Shown here: piece after piece, positions 44,009-53,116 of the stretch | Layout: each line of letters begins with the position of its first letter | How positions within the stretch are numbered: position 1 is the first letter of the stretch | Assembly (NCBI GenBank): GCA_965275905.1 | Contig: CBDHYJ010000082.1 | Span: forward strand, 1-64,000 | Length of the DNA: 64,000 bases | Direction of reading: 5' to 3' | DNA from: CBDAQD01 sp965275905 | Lineage (GTDB): Bacteria; Pseudomonadota; Alphaproteobacteria; Rhizobiales; JAJFHC01 | Position numbers and translations under genes: made by a program | The notes under the pieces: model-generated | What the model was told of the DNA's origin: nothing | The model's input: only the letters and a program-made list of their open reading frames with translations | Database searches by the model: none

Positions 44009-44506
44009 CTAACCGACTTTCGCAGATTTGCGGGGGATTGCAATGACATGTCCGACCTGAGGGTTAACAGGAAGCTCCTTATGGGCCTCATACATCGCCC
44101 TGATCCGCTCCTGAACCTCGGCCGGGAAGGGGGCGGACTTCTTTGCGGTCATGTCGACATGCATGCTCATCTGCTCCGACGTGGCGCTGACAAACCCTTC
44201 CGCGTCGTGAATCAGTTCCTGAAAGAAGTGCGTGCGCTTTTCGTCATAATCCAGAAGATGAAGCGTGGATCGCACGCGGTCGCCTTCGTGGATCTCGCGC
44301 AGATATGTAACGTGGACCTCGAGCGTGAAGAACGATGCATTCGTTCTCTTCACATAATCGGGTCCGAGGCCGAGCATCTCGAAGCCCTGATCAACGCAGC
44401 GGTCGAACAGGACATTGTAGTAAGCCATGTTGAGATGACCGTTGTAGTCGATCCATTCGGGCTCGACGGTCATGACCTCCGAAACGAACGGGGCATCGAA
44501 TTGCAT
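44009..44506 (-). CDS. Hotdog-fold acyl-CoA thioesterase (4HBT family)
   Basis: 165 aa. The EPEWIDYNGHLNMAYYNVLFDRC segment is the conserved 4HBT start, with the Asp-Tyr-Asn-Gly-His core. FFTLEVHVTYLREIHEGD and HFFQELIHDAEG are further family blocks. Wording of the first block is close to that seen in betainyl-CoA thioesterases of carnitine catabolism, which would suit the BCCT/OpuAC genes 10 kb away, but many general thioesterases share it. The C-terminal basic tail is not conserved. Cytoplasmic; transcribed divergently from the flavoprotein gene. Confidence 0.82.
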   Translation of the reverse strand: MQFDAPFVSEVMTVEPEWIDYNGHLNMAYYNVLFDRCVDQGFEMLGLGPDYVKRTNASFFTLEVHVTYLREIHEGDRVRSTLHLLDYDEKRTHFFQELIHDAEGFVSATSEQMSMHVDMTAKKSAPFPAEVQERIRAMYEAHKELPVNPQVGHVIAIPRKSAKVG

Positions 44507-44720
44507 CGGCTGGCTCCTTGGCTCTTGTCAGATGGCTCTTGTCAACATTTTGCCGGAGCCTACTTGTCACTCCTGTCTGCGGCAAGCACGGAGAACGTGC
44601 CTCACGCGAGTGCCGGTTGCTCACATGCATCGGCCCTTGGTATCGTCTGCCGCCGCCGCGCCGGCGTTCGGAAACCCGGAGGATACCTCGGCGCAACGGC
44701 ACTAATGAAAGGTATCAGCG

Positions 44721-46118
44721 GTGAATGTAACACCCCGGCTCGGCGACAATTCCGTCAACGCCGCCATCGACGAGATCCGAGCGCTGCTCGGTGAGCGCTT
44801 GTCGACGTCTCAGGCGGTCCGCGGCCAGCACGGCAATGATCTCACCTGGCACGAAGGCGAACCACCGGATGCCGTCGCCTTCGTGGAGTCGACCGAAGAA
44901 GTCGCCGATATCGTCAAGATCTGCGATCGCTATGAAGTGCCCGTGATTGCCTTCGGTACCGGCACGTCGCTCGAGGGGCACATCAACGCACCTTACGGCG
45001 GCATCTCCGTCGATCTGTCGAACATGAACAGCATCCTCGCGGTCAATGCAGAGGACCTCGACTGCACGGTTCAGGCCGGCGTGACACGCAAGCAGCTGAA
45101 CGAATATCTCAGGGACACCGGATTGTTCTTTCCGATCGATCCGGGCGCCGACGCCAGTCTCGGAGGCATGGCCGCGACGCGTGCGTCGGGAACCAATGCC
45201 GTGCGGTACGGGACCATGAAGGACAATGTCATCAACGTGACCGCGGTGATGGCCGACGGCGAGATCGTGCACACGGCGCGCAGGGCGCGCAAGTCTTCGG
45301 CCGGCTACGATCTGACCAGATTGCTCGTGGGATCGGAAGGCACGCTCGCGATTATCACCGAGGTCACGCTGAAGCTGCATGGCATCCCGGAAGCCATATC
45401 AGGCGGAACCTGTTCATTTCCGGATGTCAAATCGGCCTGCGACGCGGTGATCATGACCATACAGTCGGGCGTTCCGGTGGCCCGTATCGAGCTGATGGAC
45501 GCACTGCAGGTCAGGGCGTGCAACGCCTATTCGGATCTCGGACTGGAGGAAGCGCCCACGCTGTTCCTCGAGTTTCACGGCTCGGAGAGCGCGGTGCGCG
45601 AGCAGAGCGTGATGTTCGGCGAAATCGCCGAGAGCTTCGGCAGCAGCGACTTTCAATGGGCCACCCGTACGGAGGACCGCAACAAGCTGTGGGCCGCACG
45701 CCACGATGTGTTCTGGGCGGTGGCGGCGCTGGCCCCCGGCAAACGGCCGTTCGCCACCGACGTCTGCGTGCCGATCTCGCGGCTGGCGGAATGCGTGGAA
45801 GATACGCAGAAGGACATTGCCGCAAACGGACTGATGGCGCCGATCGTCGGCCATGTCGGCGACGGGAACTTCCATGTCTCCCTGCTGCTGGATGTCGAAG
45901 ACCCGGAGGAAATGAAACAGGCGGACGGGTTCGTGAAGCGGCTCGTGGCGCGGGCGCTCGACATGGAGGGAACCTGCACCGGGGAACACGGTATCGGCCG
46001 CGGCAAGGTGAAGTTCATGGAGGCCGAACACGGTTCGGGATTCAAGGTCATGCAGGCGATCAAGGCGACGCTCGACCCCAAGAACATCATGAACCCCGGG
46101 AAAGTGCTGTCGAATTGA
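44721..46118 (+). CDS. FAD-linked D-2-hydroxyacid (D-lactate) dehydrogenase
   Basis: 465 aa flavoprotein of the VAO/PCMH type. The FAD-binding domain carries VIAFGTGTSLEGHINAPYGG, IDPGADASLGGMAATRASGTNAVRYGTM and LLVGSEGTLAIITEVTLKL. The C-terminal substrate domain contains GHVGDGNFHV and the final GTCTGEHGIGRGKVKFM ... LDPKNIMNPGK. The overall make-up is that of cytochrome-linked D-lactate dehydrogenases of the Dld1/LDHD type or a glycolate oxidase GlcD-like subunit; it is a stand-alone gene without GlcE/F partners, which favours D-lactate. The start is a GTG at 44721 with a weak AAGG ahead. Confidence 0.87.
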   Translation: MNVTPRLGDNSVNAAIDEIRALLGERLSTSQAVRGQHGNDLTWHEGEPPDAVAFVESTEEVADIVKICDRYEVPVIAFGTGTSLEGHINAPYGGISVDLSNMNSILAVNAEDLDCTVQAGVTRKQLNEYLRDTGLFFPIDPGADASLGGMAATRASGTNAVRYGTMKDNVINVTAVMADGEIVHTARRARKSSAGYDLTRLLVGSEGTLAIITEVTLKLHGIPEAISGGTCSFPDVKSACDAVIMTIQSGVPVARIELMDALQVRACNAYSDLGLEEAPTLFLEFHGSESAVREQSVMFGEIAESFGSSDFQWATRTEDRNKLWAARHDVFWAVAALAPGKRPFATDVCVPISRLAECVEDTQKDIAANGLMAPIVGHVGDGNFHVSLLLDVEDPEEMKQADGFVKRLVARALDMEGTCTGEHGIGRGKVKFMEAEHGSGFKVMQAIKATLDPKNIMNPGKVLSN

Positions 46119-46138
46119 TCACCGGGATCGCAAATTAG

Positions 46139-46177
46139 TGGTCCACAGGGCCACCGAACCGGTGGCGGTGCGGACCA
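46139..46177 (+). terminator. Nested hairpin after the D-lactate dehydrogenase gene
   Basis: Outer arms TGGTCC (46139-46144) and GGACCA (46172-46177) enclose an inner stem GCCACC/GGTGGC (46150-46155 with 46161-46166). It lies 21 bp after the stop codon. No T-run follows directly, so it may act as a weak terminator or an mRNA 3'-end stabiliser. Confidence 0.45.
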
Positions 46178-46321
46178 AACTTCATTATCTTCTGTGAATC
46201 AGGTGGCCACACTGAGTGCTGAAGGCGCTCCGACATTGCGATCTCGTTTTTCGCTAACTCTGGACGGAGTGCCTTTGGCGTCGGACAGGTCGAGCGCTGT
46301 TGAGTGGCAGAACGGGGTGCC

Positions 46322-49300
46322 ATGAAGTCGCCGCTGCTATATTCGGGTTTGTTGCTGGTTGTCGCGTTGTTCGCGGCGCTGATCGCGCCGCTGTTCGTCG
46401 ACTGGTCGAACTACCGCTCCGATCTCGAGGCCTATGGCGAACGGGTGACCGGGCGCAAGGTCCTGATCAACGGCGATATCACCGTCCGGCTTCTGCCCGC
46501 GCCGATCCTGAAAGTCGCGGACATCCGGGTCAGCAACCCGGCCGGAGCGGCCTCTCCGCACCTCCTCAAAGCGCGCGAACTCGAGGCCACACTCGGCCTG
46601 GCGCCGCTGCTGCGCGGCAAGATCGAAGTCAGGTCGATCGATATCGATTCTCCGGTCATTGAGGCCGAGCTGCTTCCCGACGGCGGAACCTGGCAGCTTT
46701 CGCCACAGGGCGGGTTTGAAAAGCTGCTCGCGGTGGATGATATCGAGCTCGAGGACACGCGGATCCGGTCGGGGACGCTCGTCGTGCGCGACAGCCGCCG
46801 CCAGCATCTTGCGCGGTTCGAGGAACTGGACCTGTCCCTGCAGGCACCGTCGCTGGCGGGGCCGTTCAAGTCACGCGGCACGTTCCTGTACAACGGAACG
46901 CGGAAAGAGTTCATCGTTTCCGTCGGCCGCCGCCGTGCGGAAAAACCGACCCATGTCTCGGTAACCGTCGCGCCGGGAGCCGGTTGGGGCAAGAACTATC
47001 TGTTCAACGGCACACTGCAGAGCAAGGACGGCGAACCTGTGTTCGACGGCCGCGTCCGGGTGACGGAAGCCGACGCCGCGCCGGGCGACGCCAAGCAGGA
47101 CAAGGTTAACATCGGACTTGCCGAGGAGGTGCCGTTCGAGCTGCGTTCGGACGTCGTGGCGACACTGGATGACATCAAGTTCGACGAGATGCAGTTCATT
47201 CTGGGAACAGGCAGCTCGCGCGCGACGCTCGGTGGGGAGGCGCGTCTCGATCTTGGCGATACGCCGAAACTCGACGCCACGCTGTCCGCGCGGCACCTGG
47301 ATCTCGATTCGGTCGTCAAACGGCAACTGGCCGAGGAAGAGCAGCGTGAGGAAACGACCGCCCGCGAGATCGTCGCCCAGATTCCCAGGTTTCTGACCTT
47401 CGTGCCGAAGAACCTGACGGGCCAGCTGAAAATGGATGTGGATGGTCTGGTGCTCGGCGGTCAGCAGATCGAGGGTGCCGGCATGACCCTGCGGTTCACG
47501 CCTGACCGGTTCACCGTGTCGAGGGCGGTGGGGCGGCTGCCCGGCCAGACACAGGTCTCCGTAACTGGCACCTACGCGGCGACCGAGGCGGGAGAGGGCA
47601 ACACGATCTTCGACGGGATCTTCGCGGTGGAATCCAGCGATGCCAAGTCGTTCATCACGTGGGCGCTGCCGAAGACCATGCCGATACTGAATCCGCAGGC
47701 CGGCGGCGCGCGCGGCAATCTCTCGCTCAAGGGCGAACTCAAGGTGAGCGAAGCGCTGGTCGAGTTGATCGGTGTTGAAACCAAGCTCGACAAGACGAAG
47801 GCGAGGTTCGGCCTGTCCTATGCCCTGACGGCCCGCCCGTCATTCGGCCTGCGCATTATTCTCGATGAACTCAACGTCGACCGTTACCTGCCGCCGGCGT
47901 CGCGACGAGCAGCGGCGAAGAAGGAAGAAGCGACGGAGGAAGCCAGGAAAAAGAGCGAGGCGGATCGGGCAAGCAGGATTGCCCTGCTCGAGGAGTTCGA
48001 TGCCAATATCGTCGCCCGGGCGGACAAGATTCTGGTCAAGGGTACCGGTCTGCGCGGCATGACCGCCGACCTGACGCTGCGTGGCGGCAATCTGGCGATC
48101 AAGGATCTTTCATTCACCGATTTCGGCGGGGCCCGCATACGCAGCAGCGGCGAGCTGAACAACGTCGTGGAAAGGCCGTCAGGCTCGATGAAGGCGTCTT
48201 TCGATGCCGAAGACCCGACGAACATCCTTGCCCTGTTCGATATCAGACCTTCGGATTTCGAGAACGGTTCAGCCTGGGTTCGCTGGGCGCAAACCCTGGG
48301 TCCGGCGACGCTGAACGCCCAACTGAGCGCCGATTCTTCGGGCGATGAGCCCGACATCAAGTTTTCCGCGGCCGGCCAGTTCGGGAAGAGCCGTGCATCG
48401 TTCGAAGGCCGGTATGAAGGCTTTCTGGACAAGATTGCCGCGGCGAAGGTGAAGTTTCAGGCGGAAGTGGCGAACGAGCGGGGTGAAGAACTGCTTCGCC
48501 AGCTGGGTGTCGCAGCCAGCGCCGGGCAAGATGATAAAGCGAAGCCCAGTCCCGGCGTGTTGCGCGGGGAAGTCGACGGCAGCCTCGCGGACGGCCTCGA
48601 GGTCGCAATGGGCGTCGAAGCTTTCGGCGCCCAGGCAACGGTCTCCGGCAATGCCCGCCAGATCGCCGGACTGACGTCAATCGAGGGCGAAGTAAAACTC
48701 TCCGCCAAGGAAGCCGGGCCATTCTACCAGGCTGTGGGCCTTGCGAGCGGCGGGGGCGACCTGAAATTCGGCGGTCCGTTGAATCTGCGCGCGCTCGTTG
48801 CCGGCAAGGACGGCGAGTACGTGGTCACCGGGCTGACCGGGTCCGTGGCGGATGTCGCGGTGGACGTCGACGGTACCGTTGATATCCGGAATGAGGTCCC
48901 CAGGCTGCGTTTCAACGCCAATCTCGCGGAAGTCTCGTTGCCCTGGGCCATGGGTGTCCTGCTGCGCGGTGACCGCGGTGGCGACACCATAAGCCGGGCC
49001 GTTGAGGCCATAGAGAATGCCGGCGTGGGAGCGTCCACCTGGTCGCCCGCGCCGTTCGGCGCCGGCAATCTCAATGCCATCGAGCTGGATCTTTCGGCCG
49101 AGGTCGGCCGCCTGAAGATCGGGCCCGACAAGGCCATTCGCAAGGCGAAACTGAAAGCCGCGATCAAGGGCGGGCGCGCGGAGCTGTCATCGTTGAACGG
49201 CAGGCTGTTCGGCGGAGAACTCTCGGCGTCCGGAGCGATAACGGCGCGGCGGGATCAGATCCAGCTGGAAGCCAGCCACAAGATCGATCGATCGAATCTG

Positions 49301-50239
49301 TCCGAGACACTTGCATTTGCCGGTAGCGAAACGCCGATAGAGGGCGTCGTCGGGACCGAAGGCAAGTGGAGGAGCCAGGGGCGCAGCATGCTTGCGCTGC
49401 TGTCGTCCATGAGCGGCACGGGCACGATCAAATTGTCCGAGATGCGGCTGCAGGGCCTGAACACGAAGGCGTTCTCGACCGCATTGAGCGAAGCGCGGAC
49501 CGAAGAGCAGATCGACGAGGTGGCGAATTCCGTCCTCTCGCGCGGCGCAACCGACATCGGGTCGGTGGCAACGCAATACACGATCGAGAGCGGTCTGGTG
49601 CGTCTGGACCCTGCGGATATCCAGGGTGCGGACATAAAGGGACGCGTGACCACCAAGCTCGACCTGCCGGCGTGGCGCATGGACAGCGAATGGCGGCTGT
49701 CGTTCAACAGCCTGAACAACGCACCGCCGCTGGTGCTGGTTTTCGCCGGCCCCGTGGGCGATGTCGCCAGGACGGTGGATACGCGCGATCTCAAGGCCTT
49801 CCTGACCGTCAAGGCGCTTCAGGAGGACATGGAAAAACTTGAAGAGCTGGAACGTCGTGCCCGCGAGGAACTCGAGAAGGCCCGTCAGCGGCAGTTGAAG
49901 CTGGAGTCCGAGTCCCCGGCAGTGGCACCTCAGGCTCCCGCACCGCCCGAACCGGTCAGCCCGCTGCCTTCGGATGCGGCCAGTGTTGATCCGGCCGCGG
50001 CGAAACCCGAATCCGGCATCGCAACAGAACCCGATAATTCCGAGACGGCCGATCCGGATCTGCTCCGCTCGGTCGAAGAGATTCTTGCTTCTCCGGAACC
50101 CCTGCCGGGCGAGGCTGAAGCGCAGACTCCGGCGGCTGCACCCAAAGCGGTCCGCAAACGCGCGCCTGCACGGAAACGCCCGAAGCGGTTCCGTGTTGAG
50201 GATATTCGCGTGCTGCCTCTGGAACCCCTGGCCAGGTAG
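46322..50239 (+). CDS. Large AsmA-family protein
   Basis: 1305 aa. One N-terminal membrane helix (about residues 5-25, LLYSGLLLVVALFAALIAPLF) followed by DWSNYRSDLEAYGERVTGRKV is the standard AsmA opening. A very long periplasmic region of repeated beta strands follows, with the AsmA C-terminal domain at about 930-1155 (IKGGRAELSSLNGRLFGGELSASG; GTIKLSEMRLQGLNTKAF). A short charged coiled coil (about 1160-1195), a Pro/Ala-rich tail and a final basic stretch end it. AsmA-like proteins are thought to form grooves for phospholipid transfer between membranes. The ATG at 46322 is chosen over a GTG at 46304 because the membrane helix begins straight after it. Confidence 0.88.
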   Translation: MKSPLLYSGLLLVVALFAALIAPLFVDWSNYRSDLEAYGERVTGRKVLINGDITVRLLPAPILKVADIRVSNPAGAASPHLLKARELEATLGLAPLLRGKIEVRSIDIDSPVIEAELLPDGGTWQLSPQGGFEKLLAVDDIELEDTRIRSGTLVVRDSRRQHLARFEELDLSLQAPSLAGPFKSRGTFLYNGTRKEFIVSVGRRRAEKPTHVSVTVAPGAGWGKNYLFNGTLQSKDGEPVFDGRVRVTEADAAPGDAKQDKVNIGLAEEVPFELRSDVVATLDDIKFDEMQFILGTGSSRATLGGEARLDLGDTPKLDATLSARHLDLDSVVKRQLAEEEQREETTAREIVAQIPRFLTFVPKNLTGQLKMDVDGLVLGGQQIEGAGMTLRFTPDRFTVSRAVGRLPGQTQVSVTGTYAATEAGEGNTIFDGIFAVESSDAKSFITWALPKTMPILNPQAGGARGNLSLKGELKVSEALVELIGVETKLDKTKARFGLSYALTARPSFGLRIILDELNVDRYLPPASRRAAAKKEEATEEARKKSEADRASRIALLEEFDANIVARADKILVKGTGLRGMTADLTLRGGNLAIKDLSFTDFGGARIRSSGELNNVVERPSGSMKASFDAEDPTNILALFDIRPSDFENGSAWVRWAQTLGPATLNAQLSADSSGDEPDIKFSAAGQFGKSRASFEGRYEGFLDKIAAAKVKFQAEVANERGEELLRQLGVAASAGQDDKAKPSPGVLRGEVDGSLADGLEVAMGVEAFGAQATVSGNARQIAGLTSIEGEVKLSAKEAGPFYQAVGLASGGGDLKFGGPLNLRALVAGKDGEYVVTGLTGSVADVAVDVDGTVDIRNEVPRLRFNANLAEVSLPWAMGVLLRGDRGGDTISRAVEAIENAGVGASTWSPAPFGAGNLNAIELDLSAEVGRLKIGPDKAIRKAKLKAAIKGGRAELSSLNGRLFGGELSASGAITARRDQIQLEASHKIDRSNLSETLAFAGSETPIEGVVGTEGKWRSQGRSMLALLSSMSGTGTIKLSEMRLQGLNTKAFSTALSEARTEEQIDEVANSVLSRGATDIGSVATQYTIESGLVRLDPADIQGADIKGRVTTKLDLPAWRMDSEWRLSFNSLNNAPPLVLVFAGPVGDVARTVDTRDLKAFLTVKALQEDMEKLEELERRAREELEKARQRQLKLESESPAVAPQAPAPPEPVSPLPSDAASVDPAAAKPESGIATEPDNSETADPDLLRSVEEILASPEPLPGEAEAQTPAAAPKAVRKRAPARKRPKRFRVEDIRVLPLEPLAR

Positions 50240-50245
50240 GGCGGC

Positions 50246-50473
50246 TTATCCCGCCGGGCGCGGTTCTTTGCGGAAATACTTCAGGACATAGACACGGACT
50301 GCCGAGGAAAGGCCCTCGCCGGAGCGCGCCTCGTCGATCTCCTCGATCAGTCTTTGCGTCGGCTTTTTCTGGCTATCCGCGATTTCAAGCAACGCATCCC
50401 AGAATTCGGGCTCAAGCGAAATGCTGGTCCGGTGGCCTGCAATCGTGACGGATCTCTTGAGCGGTTCGGGCAT
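50246..50473 (-). CDS. Ribbon-helix-helix (RHH_4) protein
   Basis: 75 aa. KRSVTIAGHRTSISLEPEFWDALLEIA and LSSAVRVYVLKYFR match the small RHH_4 family found widely in alphaproteobacteria, an Arc-like ribbon-helix-helix fold in which the first strand pair contacts DNA. Members are assumed to be transcription regulators, but targets are unknown. It ends 6 bp from the AsmA stop (convergent) and lies just downstream of fumC on the same strand. Confidence 0.85.
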   Translation of the reverse strand: MPEPLKRSVTIAGHRTSISLEPEFWDALLEIADSQKKPTQRLIEEIDEARSGEGLSSAVRVYVLKYFRKEPRPAG

Positions 50474-50508
50474 GCTTCAGCGCCGGCCTACGTGATGGCC
50501 GCGACGGG

Positions 50509-51900
50509 CTAGTTCGGCGAGATCATCGCTTCGGGGCGAACGATCTGGTCGAATTCTTCCTCGGTCACGAAGCCGAGGCCAACTGCCTCTTCCCGCAGGG
50601 TGGTGCCGTTCTTATGCGCTGTCTTTGCGACCGTGGTCGCGTTGTCGTAGCCGATCTTGGGAGCAAGGGCCGTTACCAGCATCAGTGAACGGCTCATCAG
50701 TTCCGCGATTTCTTCCCTGTTGGGTTCGATGCCCACGACGCAGTTGTCGGTGAAGCTTATGGCACCGTCCGCAATCAGCCGGATCGACTGCAGTACGTTG
50801 TAGATCATGACGGGCTTGAAGACGTTGAGCTCGAAGTGTCCCTGGCTCCCGGCGACGGTCACGGTCGTGTGGTTTCCCATCACCTGGGTGCAGAGCATGG
50901 TCATCGCCTCGCACTGGGTCGGGTTCACCTTGCCGGGCATGATTGACGATCCCGGCTCGTTTTCAGGCAGCGATAGCTCGCCGAGGCCGGAGCGGGGACC
51001 CGACCCGAGCAGCCGGATATCGTTGGCGATCTTGAACAGGCTTACGGCGAGCGTGTTGAGCACGCCGGAGATTTCGACCATCGCATCGTGGGCGGCAAGC
51101 GCCTCGAATTTGTTCGGCGCCGTGACGAAGGGGAGACCGGTAATGTCCGCAACATGGCCGGCGAATGCCTCCGCGAATCCGGGTTTCGCATTGAGGCCCG
51201 TGCCGACCGCGGTTCCGCCCTGTGCCAGCGGATACAGCCTCGGCATCGCCGCCTTCACCCTTTCAATGCCCAGACGCAATTGCGCCGAGTATCCCGAGAA
51301 CTCCTGGCCGAGCGTCAGCGGGGTTGCGTCCTGAAGATGGGTGCGGCCGATCTTGATGATGTCCGCCCAGGCAGCCGACTTTGCGTCGATCGCGTCCAGA
51401 AGATGATCGAGCGCGGGAAGCAGGCTGTGATGGATCTGTTCCACCGCCGAAATGTGCATGGCGGTCGGGAAGGTGTCGTTCGAGGACTGTGACCTGTTGC
51501 AGTGATCGTTGGGATGAACCGGCTCCTTCGATCCCATTACGCCGCCGAGGATTTCGATCGCACGGTTCGAGATCACCTCGTTGGAATTCATGTTGGACTG
51601 GGTCCCGGAACCGGTCTGCCACACCACGAGCGGAAAATTGTCGTTCAGCTTGCCGTCGATCACCTCGTCGGCGGCCTTCGCGATGGCGTTGCCGATGTCC
51701 TCTTCCAGATTGCCAAGACCCATGTTGGCCAGTGCCGCCGCCTTCTTGATGATGCCCAGTGCCCGGACCAGCGGAACCGGCATCGTCTCTCCGCCGATCT
51801 TGAAGTTGCCGAGCGATCGCTGTGTCTGTGCGCCCCAGTACTTGTCTGCGGGTACCTCAAGCGGTCCAAATGAATCTGTTTCGGTGCGGGTCTCGGTCAT
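50509..51900 (-). CDS. fumC: Fumarate hydratase class II FumC
   Basis: 463 aa iron-independent fumarase of the TCA cycle. Signatures are KYWGAQTQRSLGNFKIGGETMP near the N-terminus, SSNDTFPTAMHI, GRTHLQDATPLTLGQEFSGY and the GSSIMPGKVNPTQCEAM loop carrying the catalytic serine. Length equals that of E. coli FumC within a few residues. It lies 124 bp downstream of sspB on the same strand. Confidence 0.97.
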   Translation of the reverse strand: MTETRTETDSFGPLEVPADKYWGAQTQRSLGNFKIGGETMPVPLVRALGIIKKAAALANMGLGNLEEDIGNAIAKAADEVIDGKLNDNFPLVVWQTGSGTQSNMNSNEVISNRAIEILGGVMGSKEPVHPNDHCNRSQSSNDTFPTAMHISAVEQIHHSLLPALDHLLDAIDAKSAAWADIIKIGRTHLQDATPLTLGQEFSGYSAQLRLGIERVKAAMPRLYPLAQGGTAVGTGLNAKPGFAEAFAGHVADITGLPFVTAPNKFEALAAHDAMVEISGVLNTLAVSLFKIANDIRLLGSGPRSGLGELSLPENEPGSSIMPGKVNPTQCEAMTMLCTQVMGNHTTVTVAGSQGHFELNVFKPVMIYNVLQSIRLIADGAISFTDNCVVGIEPNREEIAELMSRSLMLVTALAPKIGYDNATTVAKTAHKNGTTLREEAVGLGFVTEEEFDQIVRPEAMISPN

Positions 51901-52024
51901 GGTTCTGGTCTTCCAGTTCGTGCGGCCGGATTGGCGAAATCGGTCTTAGCACGCGTTCGAGCGGCAAGCCAGAGCAGGCCGGCCCAGGGCTTTGAAGAGC
52001 GCGATCAATCGATGGGATGCGCGA

Positions 52025-52537
52025 CTATTTCTTGCGGAATGCGTCCAGACTGACGACATCAGCCTTGCCGTCATCTTCGCCTTCGGCGTCAGGCTTGGGT
52101 GCGGCATCTTCATTGTCGGCGACCATCTCCGCCGAATCCGGCGATTCCGACGTCTCACTTTGATCCGCGTTCTCGTTGGCTTCAGCAGTCTCGAATTGAA
52201 GCCCGAACTGCACGCTCGGATCGAAGAAGCCCGACACCGCCGTGAACGGCACAAACAGTTTCTCCGGCACATTGTCGAAACTCAGTTCGACAATGAACCG
52301 GTCTTCCCCGACATCCAGCCCCCAGAACTGATGCTGGAGAACGATGGTCATCTCGCTCGGATACTTTTCCAGAAGCCGGTCGGAAATGCCGACACCAGGT
52401 GCTCTGGTCTTGAAGGCAACGTAAAAGTGATGCTCACCGGGCAGTCCGGTCCGCGCGACCCGCTGCAAAGCGGATCTCACAACCCCGCGCAAGGCCTCTT
52501 GGGCCAGCAGGTCGTATCGCATCAGGTCTTCGGCCAT
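52025..52537 (-). CDS. sspB: ClpXP adaptor SspB (alphaproteobacterial type)
   Basis: 170 aa adaptor that binds ssrA-tagged proteins and hands them to ClpX for degradation. The folded substrate-binding domain is residues 1-115 (LMRYDLLAQEALRGVVRSAL, HHFYVAFKTRAPGV, SEMTIVLQHQFW, FIVELSFDNVPEKLFVPFTAV, then FFDPSVQFGLQF). A disordered acidic linker follows, and the C-terminal VVSLDAFRKK is the ClpX-docking motif expected for this family. The frame is open to 52642; the ATG at 52537 is chosen because GGGGA lies seven bases ahead and the domain begins there. The tmRNA gene whose tag it recognises lies directly upstream on the same strand. Confidence 0.93.
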   Translation of the reverse strand: MAEDLMRYDLLAQEALRGVVRSALQRVARTGLPGEHHFYVAFKTRAPGVGISDRLLEKYPSEMTIVLQHQFWGLDVGEDRFIVELSFDNVPEKLFVPFTAVSGFFDPSVQFGLQFETAEANENADQSETSESPDSAEMVADNEDAAPKPDAEGEDDGKADVVSLDAFRKK

Positions 52538-52700
52538 TGCGGTCCCCATTTTCTGCCGACTGCAGTCCACGGTCTCCCGGTCCCGACCGCGATCACTCGC
52601 ACGATACAGGACCATATTCCACACCCGATTCGGAATCACCAATTAATGGAAGGCGACAATCTCACAAAAATTCAAACAGTGCCGATTCAGGGAAGACTGA

Positions 52701-53029
52701 AATACAGTGGAGGGCTTCTGTTGCCAGGTGCCCTCCGAACCCCGCCTAGCCGTGCGAACGACTAGGGCTCAATTTGAAGCGGTCGCACTGCTTATGCAGC
52801 GAGACGTGCTTCCGCATAGTTGTCGTTGGCAACTATTGAAATGGCCCGATAACGGCGGAACCATGCCGAGCGAAAGATTGCCCTTTACACCCTCGTCGAT
52901 CCTGTTTCGCCCCCATCGATCCAATCCGTTCGGGATTGGGCAATTTGGTGGAGGCGCCGGGTACTGCCCCCGGGTCCGAATGGTTTATTACGACATCCGT
53001 TTATCGCCATAGTCGACGCGAGCGCCGAC
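52701..53029 (-). ncRNA. ssrA: Two-piece (circularly permuted) transfer-messenger RNA
   Basis: Read on the minus strand. The acceptor piece comes first (about 53029 to 52946), with the T-arm-like CCGGG/CCCGG hairpin and the 3' end CGCCTCC-A-CCA. A 31-base intervening segment (52945-52915) carries a CCAATCC/GGATTGG hairpin. The coding piece then begins GGGGGCG at 52914 and reads GAAACAGGATCGACGAGGG onward. GGGGGCG pairs along all seven positions with CGCCTCC, forming the tRNA-like acceptor stem. The tag frame (52830-52795, stop TAA 52794-52792) encodes ANDNYAEARLAA. A GGAGGGC/GCCCTCC hairpin (52709-52736) lies near the 3' end. A TATATT at 53041-53036 could be the -10 box. The outer limits are approximate. 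Confidence 0.93.
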
Positions 53030-53116
53030 ACCTTCAATATAAGCACTAAAGGTTACCAAAAAAAGCCTGTTGGACGACCGGAGCCGATCCCGGCGAATCG
53101 CTCTAGTTTGGAAGCA

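Noticed and set aside
42306..46118. ClC, thioesterase and D-lactate dehydrogenase as part of the lipid-export locus
   Set aside because: Different strands, separate promoters likely, and no functional link visible; kept as independent genes.
52755..52766. GCG AAC GAC TAG on the + strand, like a truncated tmRNA tag
   Set aside because: The true tag, ANDNYAEARLAA, is on the minus strand at 52830-52795; the + strand match is chance.
52707..53012. 101-codon + strand open frame next to sspB
   Set aside because: It lies entirely antisense to the tmRNA gene, whose RNA structure explains the sequence.
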